Shown here piece after piece: positions 10,601 through 22,400 of a DNA stretch of 64,000 nt. A program made the position numbers and the translations under genes. This DNA comes from Euglena gracilis. Taxonomy: Eukaryota; Euglenida; Euglenophyceae; Euglenales. Each line of letters starts with the position of its first letter. Within the stretch, counting starts at the first letter, position 1. The notes beneath the pieces are model-generated. The model made no database searches and had not been told where the DNA came from. It was given only the letters and a program-made list of their open reading frames with translations. Location of the stretch: assembly GCA_039621445.1 (NCBI GenBank), contig CP154955.1:22521173-22585172 (forward strand). The letters are read 5' to 3'.

Positions 10601-13154
10601 TCCAGGTCTATCCCGGCCAGGTGCCAGTTGGGGCGCAGGTCGGCGATAACCCGACGACGACGAGGTCCCTCAACGGGGTCGCCGTAGTCTGGTGGCAAGC
10701 TTTCCATACCAGGCCTATCGTCCTGGGGGTCACGGAGATGTATATACACCTCCATGGCGTAGGTGGTCCAGGTTCGCCACCAGAACTGTTGCAGCATAAA
10801 AATACGCTGCTTATGGACGCGGCGACTTTTGCCCTGGACATCCGGGGCGTCGCGGCACACATGCATAAGCATGCGGCGTCCCATCTCCACGCCCGGGTTA
10901 TCCCGAGGCGGTGGAGGACTTCCGCGTACGCCGAATGCCCAGAAGTCGACAGGAAACTCCTGCCGGCAATACTTACAACAGGGGTCATACCTCTGTGGGT
11001 AAGCCAGGGAAACGCGCTTAACGCGGAAGGTGGAGCCGTAATGGCTCACCAGCCACACCTGGAGGTTGTTGCACCACAACACCTCGATCAGGCGTTCGAT
11101 GTCGGGGTTCAGTGGGTAGTATTTCCACTGCACACCGAGGGGCCCGACTGTGTGAATACAGTCGAAGATTGCCTTCAGCCTTCGGGCCAACACATGCTGG
11201 TCCCGAAATCCTAAATGGTGCAGGTAACTGCGACCAGTGGAATCGCTGAAGAGACCCCAGTTCTGGCAGGGGTATCCCAGCCAAAACCAGAGTTCCCAGA
11301 AACCCGGCTGGGCATCCAGCAAGGGTCTGCCACCTTCACCTTCGAAGGCGTACAGATCTATTCCGTAATGGAATAGTCTGACTCGGTTCTCGGTGTGGCG
11401 TAATACCACAGCGATGACTGCTTGTGGAGGAGTGACGGGGCGGTTTCCTGCAACATGGTAATCATGCTGCATTCGCCAGCCGTCGTCCTCCAGCTCCTCC
11501 TTGAACCTGAGCATATGCTCAAAGTCTGAGAGGACTTCTGCTGGTTCTTCTTCCTCCTCACGTGCTGTTCCCTTACCTTTACCCTCACCCTTCCCTTTGC
11601 CGGCCACGCCTTTGCCTTCTCCCTTGCCTTTGTCCTTTCCCGTCTGGCGAATACCAGAGGGTCGGGCGCTCGGTGCCGCAGGAGTCGGTTCGGTACCTTC
11701 CCATTCCATCTCTGGGGAGGGACCTTGCCGTTCCGCTGCACGTCGCGGTGACGGCGTGGCTGGGCGCAGGCTAGGAGCCTGGCGTGGGCTTGGTTTCGGC
11801 GTAGGGGGTCGCGTCTCCTTCCATACCGGAGGGATCGGCGGTGGCATTGCGGCAACAGGATGGCTCATCGCTGCCTGTGTCACTGCCGGTGGTTGCCCAG
11901 CCGGGGTATCCTGGCTGGCTTCCACCTGCATTGCCGCACCGCCTTCCGCGTCCCGTGGGCTGGGTCGCCTGGGCTGTGGGGTAAGGTTCTCCGTAACCCT
12001 ATCGCGCTTCAGGGTGGCAGGTAATCCTGCCGCTCCTGCCGGGGGCTCACCGGGTAATACCGGGGTTGCCACCCGCAGCTGCGGCTGGTACGGATGGTAT
12101 GGGGTGTATCCACGCCCTGAAGGGCAGCCAGAGAGGAGTAATACCTCGTCCGGTGCTCTTCAGACGCGAATACTGGCTCCTGCAGGAAGTGCCGAGCAAG
12201 TTCATCCTGCTCGGTTCCCGGAGGTGCCATATGATAGTAGGGAGTTTCCTGCCGACGGGGGACATCCCCAGTCTGGACAGGGGCTGCACTGGGCGGTCGG
12301 GCTGCCTCACGGTGGGGGGGTTCATCCTCCACCACTATGGGCTCCGCCTGCCTCCGTGGCTCAACGCCAGGGGCAGGGGCGACCGATGATGCCTGAGGCA
12401 TCCAGTGCATGAACATGTGTTGGACGTATGCCTCAGGGGGCACGTCCGACTGTCCGGCTGGGAGTACGCGTGCGCCGCGCGGGTAATCCGCGTGCGTCGC
12501 GTATCGCGAGACAAATTGCTCCGCTGGCGGCTCGCGCGGCGGCATTCGCTGCGGCGAGGGCGGGCGAGCAAAAATTCTCGTCATCCCAGGTGGGACATGC
12601 ACAGCCTCACCTACCGGTGGGGGCGTGTGCTCACGCATATGCACGGTGTGGGATCCCACCGGCGTCTGCGTTTGCAGCATGGGCGGCACATACACGCCCA
12701 GGTCCATCATCGTCTCGCCCGGCTCGAATCCGGAATCGGATGCCGACGAGAAATACCGTCTCCCTGTCATCAGGGCCTGACCACAGGGACACCACTGAGC
12801 GCAGTATGCATCCCAAAGGGCCTGCATAAAGGGCTCCGTTGGGGGGTGTGCGCACATACGCATCGCCCGCTCCAACGTCTCCGTAGTGCGGAAGATCATC
12901 TCTCCCGCATACGGGGGCACGCGCGATCTGCGCTGCGCTGGTGGCTGAGGTGCCCGCTGCTGGACGGCAGATGGATCTGGTACCGCATATGCGGACCGGC
13001 TGCTGGTAGCCGCGGCGAATACCGGGGCTGAAACCCTCTCAGCACGTGGGGCACCCGGAATCGGGGCCTCAGCATACTGAGGGTACTGGGGGTATGGCGC
13101 GCCAGAAGGCTGCGGCCATGGTGGACCTGGTCCAGGTCCGCGCCCACGCAGCAT
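7697..13154 (-). pseudogene. ORF3 of the retroelement, copy 1 (unknown protein in the env position)
   Basis: Nearly complete frame of about 1,800 codons, starting ML at 13154 and ending ADKGR-stop at 7697. It is broken by a 1-bp loss near 12112 (one G fewer than copy 2) and a 10-bp loss near 8564. The layout runs N to C. A Pro/Gln/Tyr-rich region comes first (about 13150-11800), then a Lys/Gly/Glu stretch (GKGKGEGKG, 11560-11650) and an acidic segment. Next is a globular domain of about 400 residues rich in Trp, Tyr and Cys (11500-10250), then long Pro/Ser/Thr/Glu-rich linkers with a 17-residue hydrophobic stretch (9750-9810). Last is a Cys/His-rich C-terminal domain (CxxC pairs, 8700-8440) followed by about 250 further residues. 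It lies between the chromodomain and the 3' LTR, where env sits in other families, but no signal peptide or envelope hallmark is seen. I do not recognise the family. Confidence 0.75.
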
Positions 13155-13345
13155 GATGCTACCCGAACGACGACGACAACTAAGGGTAACCTTGTTGTTA
13201 GTCGCTTTGAGTGCAGTGGCACTGAAAAAAGGAATCTTCTATCTTAATCAAAAACTCTGTGAGAAAGACAGGAGATGAAGTGCAGGGGGGGTATAAACGC
13301 GAAACATTCACATAAAACACACACATTCTCCAAAACGAAATCGTT
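13155..13345 (-). other. Spacer between chromodomain stub and ORF3
   Basis: About 190 bp between the pol stop and the ORF3 start, matching 31275-31468 in the full copy. No reading frame is seen. It could hold the signal for separate expression of ORF3, but nothing in the bases shows how. Confidence 0.4.
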
Positions 13346-13440
13346 TCAGAAAGTGTTTGTGTTTATGTCTATGTTGTTGCGCTTGTTCCACAGCTTCCAA
13401 TCCTGCTGGATATATCCAACAAAACTGGATGCTGGCTCCC
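13346..13440 (-). pseudogene. Chromodomain stub of the truncated copy
   Basis: The last 30 or so codons of Pol (EPASSFVGYIQQDW onward, stop at 13346) match 31469-31562 exactly in frame. The upstream half of the chromodomain is missing and satellite begins at once. The satellite frame happens to be open across the joint. Nothing functional is expected. Confidence 0.8.
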
Positions 13441-16400
13441 GACAGGCGCATTTTCGCGGCGGGCGTGCGTAAAACGCAGCAGTTACCGCCCGGGAGGCGC
13501 AAAATAGCGCTTCGGGCAACAGACGCCCCGAAAAACGTCGTTTTTCGGTCATTTTCACCCGAAATCAGCCACGCCGGCGCTCCAAAAACGGGCGCTCTGC
13601 CCCGGGTAGAGGTCGGCGATCCTTTACCTGACTGTTGCGAAGGGCGCCGGCCCGACAGGCGCAATTTTGCCCGCGACGGGCCTCTGCAAAACGCAACAGT
13701 TACCGCCTGGGAGGGGCAAAATAGCACTTCGGCAACGGACGCCCCGGAAAAACGTCGTTTTTCGGTCGTTTTCGGCCGAAATCGGCCGCGCCGGCGCTCC
13801 AAAAACGAGCGCTCAACCCCGGGTAGAGTTTGGCGATCCTTTACCTGACTGTTGCGAAGGGCGCAGGCACGACAGGCGCAATTTTGCCCGCGGCGGGCGT
13901 GCGTAAAACGCAGCAGTTACCGCCCGGGAGGCGCAAAACAGCACTTCGGCAACGGACGCCCTGAAAAACGTCGTTTTTCGGTCATTTTCACCCGAAATCG
14001 GCCGCGCCGGCGCTCCAAAAACGAGCGCTCTGCCCCGGGTAGAAGTCGCTGATCCTTTACCTGACTATTGCGAAGGGCGCCGGCCCGACAGGCGCAATTT
14101 TTCCTCCGGCGGGCGTGCGTAAAACGCAGCAGTTACCGCCCGGGAGGCGCAAAAATAGCACTTCGGCAACGGACGCCCCGAAAAACGTCGTTTTTCGGTC
14201 GTTTTCGGCCGAAATCGGCCGCGCAGGCGCTCCAAAAACGAGCGCTCTGCCCCGGGTAGAGGTCGGCGATCCTTTACCTGACTGTTGTGAAGGGCGCCGG
14301 CCCGACAGGCGCATTTTTCCCCCCAGCGAGCGTGCGTAAAACGCAGCAGTTACCGCCCGGGAGGCGCAAAGTAGCACTTTGGCAACCGACGCCAAAAAAA
14401 GCGTCGTTTTCCGGTCGTTTTCGGCCGAAACTGGCCGCGCCGGCGCTCCAAAAAAGAGCGCTCTGCCCCGGGTAGAGGTCGGCGCTCCTTTACCCGACAG
14501 TTGCGAAGGGCGCCCGCGCGACAGGCGCAATTTTGCCTGCGGCGGGCGTGCGTAAAACGCAGCAGTTACCGCCCGGGAGGCGCAAAGTAGCACTTTGGCA
14601 ACCGACGCCAAAAAAAGCGTCGTTTTCCGGTCGTTTTCGGCCGAAACTGGCCGCGCCGGCGCTCCAAAAAAGAGCGCTCTGCCCTGGGTAGAGGTCGGCG
14701 ATCCTTTACCCGACTGTTTCGAAGGGCGCCGGCCCGACAGGCGCAATTTTTCCCCCAGCGAGCGTGCTGTAAAACGCAGCAGTTACCGCCCGGGAGGCGC
14801 AAAGTAGCACTTTGGCAACGGACGCCCATTATAAACGTCGTTTTTCGGTCGTTTTTGGCCGAAATTGGCTGCGCCGACGCTCCAAAAACGAGCGCTCTGC
14901 CCCCGGGTAGAGGTCAGCGATCCTTTACCTCACTGTTGCGAAGGACGCCGGCCCGACAGGCGAAATTTTGCCCGCGGCGGGCGTACGTAAAACGCAGCAG
15001 TTACTGCCCGGGAGGCGCAAAATAGCACTTCGGCAACGGACGCCCTAAAAAGCGTCGGTTTTCGGTCGTTTTCGGCCGAAACTGGCCGCGCCGGCGCTCC
15101 AAAAACGAGCGGTCTGCCCCAGGTAGAGGTCGGCGGTGTTTTGCCTGACTGTTGCGAAGGGCGCCGGCACGACGGGCGCAATTTTTGCACGCGGCGGGCG
15201 TGCGTAAAAACGCAGCAGTTACCGCCCGGGAGGCGCAAAATAGCACTTTGGCAACGGACGCCGAAAGAAGCGTCTTTTTCCGGTCGTTTTCGGCCGAAAC
15301 TGGCCGCGCCGGCGCTCCAAAAACGAGCGGTCTGCCCCAGGTAGAGGTCGGCGGTGTTTTGCCTGACTGTTGCGAAGGGCGCCGGCCCGACAGGCGCAAC
15401 TTTGACCGCGGCGGGCGTGCGTAAAAACGCAGCAGTTACCGCCCGGGAGGCGCAAAATAGCACTTTGGCAACGGGCGCCCAAAAAAAGTGTCGTTTTTCG
15501 GTCGTTTTCGGCCGAAATCGGCCGCGTCGGCGCTCCAAAAACGAGCGCTCTGCCCCAAGTAGACGTCGGCGATCCTTTACCTGACTGTTTCAAAGGGCGC
15601 CGGCCGGACAGGCACATTTTTTTTGCCCGCGGCGGGCGTGCGTAAAACGCAGCAGTTACCACCCGGGAGGCACAAAGTAGCACTTTGGCAACGGACGCCC
15701 CCAAAAAAGGTCGCTTTTCGGTCGTTTTCGCCCGAAATTGGACGCGCCGGCGCTCCAAAAACGAGCGCTCTGCCCCGGGTAGAGGTCGGCGATCCTTCAC
15801 CTGACTGTTGCGAAGTGCGCCGGCCCGACAGGCGCAATTTTGCCCGCGGCGGGCGTGCGTAAAACGCAGCAGTTACCACCCGGGTGGCGCAAAATAGCAC
15901 TTTGGCAACGGACGCCCCCCAAAAACGTCGCTTTTCGGTCGTTTTCGGCCGAAATCGGCCGCGCCGGCGCTCCAAAAACGAGCGCTCTGCCCCGGGTAGA
16001 GGTCGGCGATCCTTTACCTGACTGTTGCGAAGGGCGCCGGCCCTACAGGCGCAATTTTGCCCGCGGCGGGCGTGCGTAAAACGCAGCAGTTACGGCCCGA
16101 GAGGCGCAAATTGGCACTTTGGCTACGGACGCCCCAACAAACGTCCTTTTCGGTCGTTTTCGGCCGAAATTGGCCGCGTCGGCGCTCCTTTACCTGACTG
16201 TTGCGAAGGGCGCCGTACCGACAGGCGCACTTTTGCCCGCGGCGGGCGTGCGTAAAACGCAGCAGTTACCACCCGGGAGGCGCAAAATAGCACTTTGGCC
16301 ACAGACGCCCCCAAAAATGTCGTTTTTCGGTCGTTTTCGTCCGAAATCGGCCGCGCCGGCGCTCCAAAAAAGAGCACTCTGCCCCGGGTAGAGGTCGGCG

Positions 16401-19400
16401 ATACTTTACCTGACTGTTGCGAAGGGTGCCGGCCCGACAGGGGCAGTTTTGCCCGCGGTGGGCGTGCGTAAAACGCAGCAGTTACCACCCGGGAGGCGCA
16501 AAATAGCACTTTGGCCACGGACGCCCCCAAAAATGTCGTTTTTCGGTCGTTTTCGTCCGAAATCGGCCGCGCCGGCGCTCCAAAAAAGAGCGCTCTGCCC
16601 CGGGTAGAGGTCGGCGATCCTTTACCTGACTATTGCGAAGGGCGCCGGCCCAACAGGCGCAGTTTTGCCCGCGGAGGGCGTGCGTAAAACGCAGCAGTTA
16701 CCGCCCGGGAGGCGTAAAATAGCACTTTGGCAACGGACGCCCCAAAAAACGTCGTTTTTCGGTCGTTTTCGGCCGAAATCGGCCGCGCCAGCGCTCCGAA
16801 AACGAGCGCTCTGCCCCGGGTAGAGGTCGGCGATCCTTTACCTGACTATTGCGAAGGGCGCCGGCCAGACAGGCGCAATTTTGCCCACGGCGGGCGTGCA
16901 TAAAACGCAGCAGTTACCGCCCGGGAGGCGCAAAATAGCACTTTGGCAACGCCCGGAAAAAAGTCGTTTTTCGGTCGTTTTCGCCCGAAATCGGGCGCGC
17001 CGGCGCTGCGAAAACGAGCGCTCTGCCCTGGGTAGAGGTCGGCGATCCTTTACTTGACTGTTGCGAAGGGCGCCGGCCCAACAAGCGCAATTTTTCCCGC
17101 GGCGGCTGTTCGTAAAACGCAGCAGTTACCGCCCGGGAGGCGCAAAATAGCACTTTGGCAACGGACGCCCCCAAAAACGTCGTCTTTCGGTCGTTTTCGG
17201 CCGAAATCGGCCGCGCCGGCGCTCCAAAAACGAGCGCTCTGCCCCGGGTAGACGTCGGCGATCCTTTATGTGACTGTTTCGAAGGGCGCCGGCCCGACAG
17301 GCGCCATTTTGCCGCGGCGGGCGTGCATAAAACGCAGCAGTTACCGCCCGGGAGGCGCAAAATAGCACTTTGGAAACGGACGATACACAAAAACGTCGTT
17401 TTTTGGTCGTTGTCACCCGAAATTGGCCGCGCCGGCGATCCAAAAAAGAGAGCGCTCTGCGCCGGGTAGACGTCGGCGATCCTTTACCTGACTGTTGTAA
17501 AGGGCGCCGGACCGACAGGTGCAATTTTGCCAGCGGCGGGCGTGCGTAAAACGCAGCAGTTACCGCCTGGGAGGCGCAAAATAGCAATTTGGCAACGGAC
17601 GCCCCAAAAAAGGTCGGTTTTCGGTCGTTTTCGCCCGAAATCGGCCGCGCCGGCGCTCCAAAAACGAGCGCTCTGCCCCGGGTAGAGGTCGGTGATCCTT
17701 TACCTGACTGTTGCGAAGGGCGCCGGCCCGACAGGCGCATTTTTTCTCGCGGCGGCTGTTCGTAAAACGCAGCAGTTACCGCCCGGGAGGCGCAGAATAT
17801 CACTTTGGCAACGGACGGCCCCAAAAACGTCGTTTTTCGGTCGTTTTCGGCCGAAATCGGCCGCGCCGGGGCTCCGAAAACGAGCGCTCTGCCCCGGGTA
17901 GAGGTCGGCGATCCTTTACCTGACTTTCGCGAAGGGCGCCGGCCCGACAGGCGCAATTTTTCCCGCGGCGGGCGTTCGTAAAACGAAGCAGTTACCGCCC
18001 GAGAGGCGCAAAATAGCACTTTGGCAACGGACGCCCCACGAAGCGTCCGTTTTCGGTCGTTTTCGCCCGAAATCTGCCGCGCCGGCGCTCCAAAAACGAG
18101 CGCACTGCCCCGGGTAGAGGTCGGCGATCCTTTACCTGACTGTTGCTAAGGGCGCCGGCCCGACAGGCGCCATTTTTCCCGCGGCGGGCGTGCGTAAAAC
18201 ACGGCATTTACCGCCCGGGAGGCGCAAAATAGCACTTTGGCAACGGACGGCCCCAAAAACGTTGTTGTTCGGTCGTTTTCGGCCGAAATCGGCCGCGCCG
18301 GCGCTCCGAAAACGAGCGCTCTGCCCTGGGTAGAGGTCGGCGATCCTTTACCTGACTGTTGCGAAGGACGCCGGCCCGACAAGCGCAATTTTTCCCGCGG
18401 CGGGCGTGCGTAAAACGCAGCAGTTACCGCCCGCAAAATAGCACTTTGGCAACGCACGCCCCAAAAAACGTCGTTTTTCGTTCGTTTTCACCCGAAATGG
18501 GCCGCGCCGGCGCTCTAAAAGCGAGCGCTCTGCCCCGGGTAGAGGTCGGCGATCCTTTGGTTGACTATTGCGAAGAGCGCTGGCCCGACAGGCGCCATTT
18601 CTCCCGCGGCGGGCGTGCGTAAAACACGGCATTTACCGCCCGGGAGGCGCAAAATAGCACTTTGGCAACGGACGGCCCCAAAAACGTCGTTGTTCGGTCG
18701 TTTTCGGCCGAAATCGGCCGCGCCGGCGCTCCGAAAACGAGCGCTCTGCCCTGGGTAGAGGTCGGCGATCCTTTACCTGACTGTTGCGAAGGGCGCCGGC
18801 CCGACAGGCGCAATTTTTACCGCGGCGGCTGTTCGTAAAACGCAGCAGTTACCGCCCGGGAAGTGCAAAATATCACTTTGGCAACGGACAGCCCCAAAAA
18901 CGTCGTTGTTCGGTCGTTTTCGGCCGAAATCGGCCGCGCCGGCGCTCCAAAAACGAGCGCTCTGCCCTGGGTAGAGGTCGGCGATCCTTTACCTGACTGT
19001 TGCTAAAGGCGCCGGCCCAACACACACACTTTTGCCCGCGGCGGGCGTGCGTAAAACGCAGCAGTTACCGCCCGGGAGGCGCGAAATATCACTTTGGCAA
19101 CGAACGCCCTAAAAAACGTCGGTTTTCGGTCGTTTTCGGCCGAAATCGGCCGCGCCGGCGCTCCAAAAACGAGCGCTCTGCCCCGGGTAGAGGTCGGCGA
19201 TCCTATACCTGACTGTTGCGAAGGACGCCGGCCCGACAAGCTCAATTTTTCCCGCGACCGGCGTGCGTAAAACGCAGCAGTTACCGCCCGCAAAATAGCA
19301 CTTTGGCAACGGACGCCCCAAAAAACGTCGGTTTTAGTTCGTTTTCACCCGAAATTGGCCGCGCCGGCGCTCCAAAAGCGAGCGCTCTGCCCCGGGTAGA

Positions 19401-22400
19401 GGTCGGCGATCCTTTACCTGACTGTTGCGAAGGACGCCAGCAGTTACCGCCCGGGAAGCACAAAATAGCAATTTGGCAACGGACGTCCCCAAAAACGTCG
19501 GTTTTCGGTCGTTTTCGGCCGAAATAGGCCGCGCCGGCGCTCCAAAAACGAGCGCTCTGCCCCGGGTAGAGGTCGGCGATCCTTTACCTGACTGTTGCGA
19601 AGGGCGCCGGCCCGACAGGCGCAGTTTTTCCCGCAGCGGGCGTGCGTAAAACACGGCATTTACCGCCCGGGAGGCGCAAAATAGCACTTTGGCAACAGAC
19701 GGCCTCAAAAACGTCGGTTTTCGGTCGTTTTCGGCCGAAATCGGCCGCACCGGCGCCCCAAAAACGAGCGCTATGCCCCAGGTAGAGGTCGGCGATCCTT
19801 TACCTGACTGTTGCGAAGGACGCCGGCCCGACAGGCGCAATTTTGCCCGCGGCGGGCGTGCGTAAAACGAAGCAGTTACCGCCCGAGAGGCGCAAAATAG
19901 CACTTTGGCAACGGACGCCCCAAAAATCGTCGTTTTTTGGTCGTTTTCACCCGAGGTTGGCCGCGCCGGCGCTCCAAAAGCGAGCGCTCTGCCCCGGGTA
20001 GAGGTCGGCGATCCTTTACCTGACTGTTGCGAGGGACGCCGGCCCGACAAGCTCAATTTTGCCCGCGGCCGGCGTGCGTAAAACGCAGCAGTTACCGCCC
20101 GCAAAATAGCACTTTGGCAACGGACGCCCCAAAAAACGTCGGTTTTAGTTCGTTTTCACCCGAAATTGGCCGCGCCGGCGCTCCAAAAGCGAGCGCTCTG
20201 CCCCGGGTAGAGGTCGGCGATCCTTTACCTGACTGTTGCGAAGGACGCTGGCCCGACAGGTGCAATTTTGCCCGCGGCGGGCGTGCGTAAAACGAAGCAG
20301 TTACCGCCCGAGAGGCGCAAAATAGCACTTTGGCAACGGACGCCCCAAAAATCGTCGTTTTTTGGTCGTTTTCACCCGAGGTTGGCCGCGCCGGCGCTCC
20401 AAAAGCGAGCGCTCTGCCCCGGGTAGAGGTCGGCGATCCTTTACCTGACTGTTTCGAAGGGCGCCGGCCCGACAGACGCAATTTTGCCCGCGGCGGGCGT
20501 GCGTAAAACGCAGCAGTTACCGCCCGGGAGGCGGAAAATAGCACTTTGGCAACGGACGCCCCAAAAATCGTCGTTTTTTGGTCGTTTTCACCCGAGGTTG
20601 GCCGCGCCGGCGCTCCAAAAGCGAGCGCTCTGCCCCGGGTAGAGGTCGGCGATCATTTACCTGACTATTGCGAAGGGCGCTGGCCCGACAGGAGCAATTT
20701 TGCCCGCGGCGGGCGTGCGTAAAACGAAGCAGTTACCGCCCGAGAGGCGCAAAATAGCACTTTGCAACGGACGCCCCAAAAATCGTCGTTTTTTGGTCGT
20801 TTTCACCCGAAGTTGGCCGGGCCGGCGCTCCAAAAGCGAGCGCTCTGCCCGAGGTCGGCGATCCTTTACCTGACTGTTGCGAAGGGCGCCGGCCCGACAG
20901 ACGCCATTTTGCCCGCGGCGGGCGTGCGTAAAACGCAGCAGTTACCGCCCGGGAAGCACAAAATAGCAATTTGGCAACGGACGTCCCCAAAAACGTCGGT
21001 TTTCGGTCGTTTTCGGCCGAAATAGGCCGCGCCGGCGCTCCAAAAACGAGCGCTCTGCCCCAGGTAGAGGTCGGCGATCCTTTACCTGACTGTTGCGAAG
21101 GGCGCCGGCCCGACAGGCGCAGTTTTTCCCGCAGCGGGCGTGCGTAAAACACGGCATTTACCGCCCGGGAGGCGCAAAATAGCACTTTGGCAACAGACGG
21201 CCTCAAAAACGTCGGTTTTCGGTCGTTTTCGGCCGAAATCGGCCGCACCGGCGCCCCAAAAACGAGCGCTATGCCCCAGGTAGAGGTCGGCGATCCTTTA
21301 CCTGACTGTTGCGAAGGACGCCGGCCCGACAGGCGCAATTTTGCCCGCGGCGGGCGTGCGTAAAACGAAGCAGTTACCGCCCGAGAGGCGCAAAATAGCA
21401 CTTTGGCAACGGACGCCCCAAAAATCGTCGTTTTTTGGTCGTTTTCACCCGAAGTTGGCCGCGCCGGCGCTCCAAAAGCGAGCGCTCTGCCCGAGGTCGG
21501 CGATCCTTTACCTGACTGTTGCGAAGGGCGCCGGCCCGACAGACGCCATTTTGCAAGCGGCGGTTGTGCGTAAAACGCAGCAGTTACCGCCCGGGAAGCA
21601 CAAAATAGCAATTTGGCAACGGACGCCCCAAAAAATGTCGTTTTTCGGTCGTTTTCATCCGAAATTGGCCGCGCCGGCGCTCCAAAAGCGAGCGCTCTGC
21701 CCCGGGTAGAGGTCGGCGATCCTTTACCTGACTGTTTCGAAGGGCGCCGGCCCGACAGACGCCATTTTGCCCGCGGCGGGCGTGCGTAAAACGCAGCAGT
21801 TACCGCCCGGGAGGCACAAAATAGCACTTTGGCAACGGACGCCCCAAAAAGCGTTGTTTTTCGGTCGTTTTCGTCCGAAATCGGCCGCGCCGGCGCTCCA
21901 AAAACGAGCGCTCTGCCCCGGGTAGAGGTCAGCGATCCTTTACATGACTATGTGCGAAGGGCGCCGGCCCGACAGGCGCAATTTTGCCTGCGGCGGGTGT
22001 GCGTAAAATGCAGCAGTTACCGCCCGGGAGGCACAAAATAGCACTTTGGCAACGGACGCCCCAAAAACGTCGTTTTTCGGTCGTTTTCGGCCGAAATCGG
22101 CAACGCCGGCGCTCCAAAAACGAGCGCTCTGCGCCGGGTAGAGGTCGGCGATACTTCACCAGACTGTTGCGAAGGGCGCCGGCCCGACAGGCGCAATTTT
22201 GCCCGCGGCGGGTGTGCGTAAAACGCAGCAGTTACCGCCCGGGAGGCGCAAAATAGCACTTTGGCAACGGACGCCCCCAAAAACGTCGTTTTTCGGTCGT
22301 TTTCGGCCAAAATCGGCCGCGCCGGCGCTCCAAAAACGAGCGCTCTGCCCCGGGTAGAGGTCGGCGATCCTTTACCTGACTATGTGCGAAGGGCGCCGGC

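Larger units (their letters stand above)
6576..13440 (-). mobile_element. Truncated copy of the Ty3/gypsy element (one LTR, ORF3, chromodomain stub)
   Basis: This copy matches 24657-31560 closely over its whole length. Reading on the minus strand it has a chromodomain remnant, the complete extra ORF (ORF3), a 3' untranslated region, a polypurine tract and one LTR. It has no integrase core, RT, Gag or second LTR. At 13440 the shared sequence stops abruptly in the chromodomain and satellite follows. The satellite on the two sides is in register: the left flank ends GGCGCCGG and the right resumes CCCGACAGG, with the CCC shared by element and satellite. So this is a 5'-truncated copy (relative to its own direction) placed inside one monomer without visible loss of satellite. 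Confidence 0.85.

Noticed and set aside
12405-13031. Plus-strand frames opposite ORF3 (also 8129-8587, 8989-9648, 10594-11214, 11501-12412 and their counterparts in copy 2)
   Set aside because: They are shadows of the GC-rich ORF3. Only the minus frame gives domain-like composition conserved between copies.
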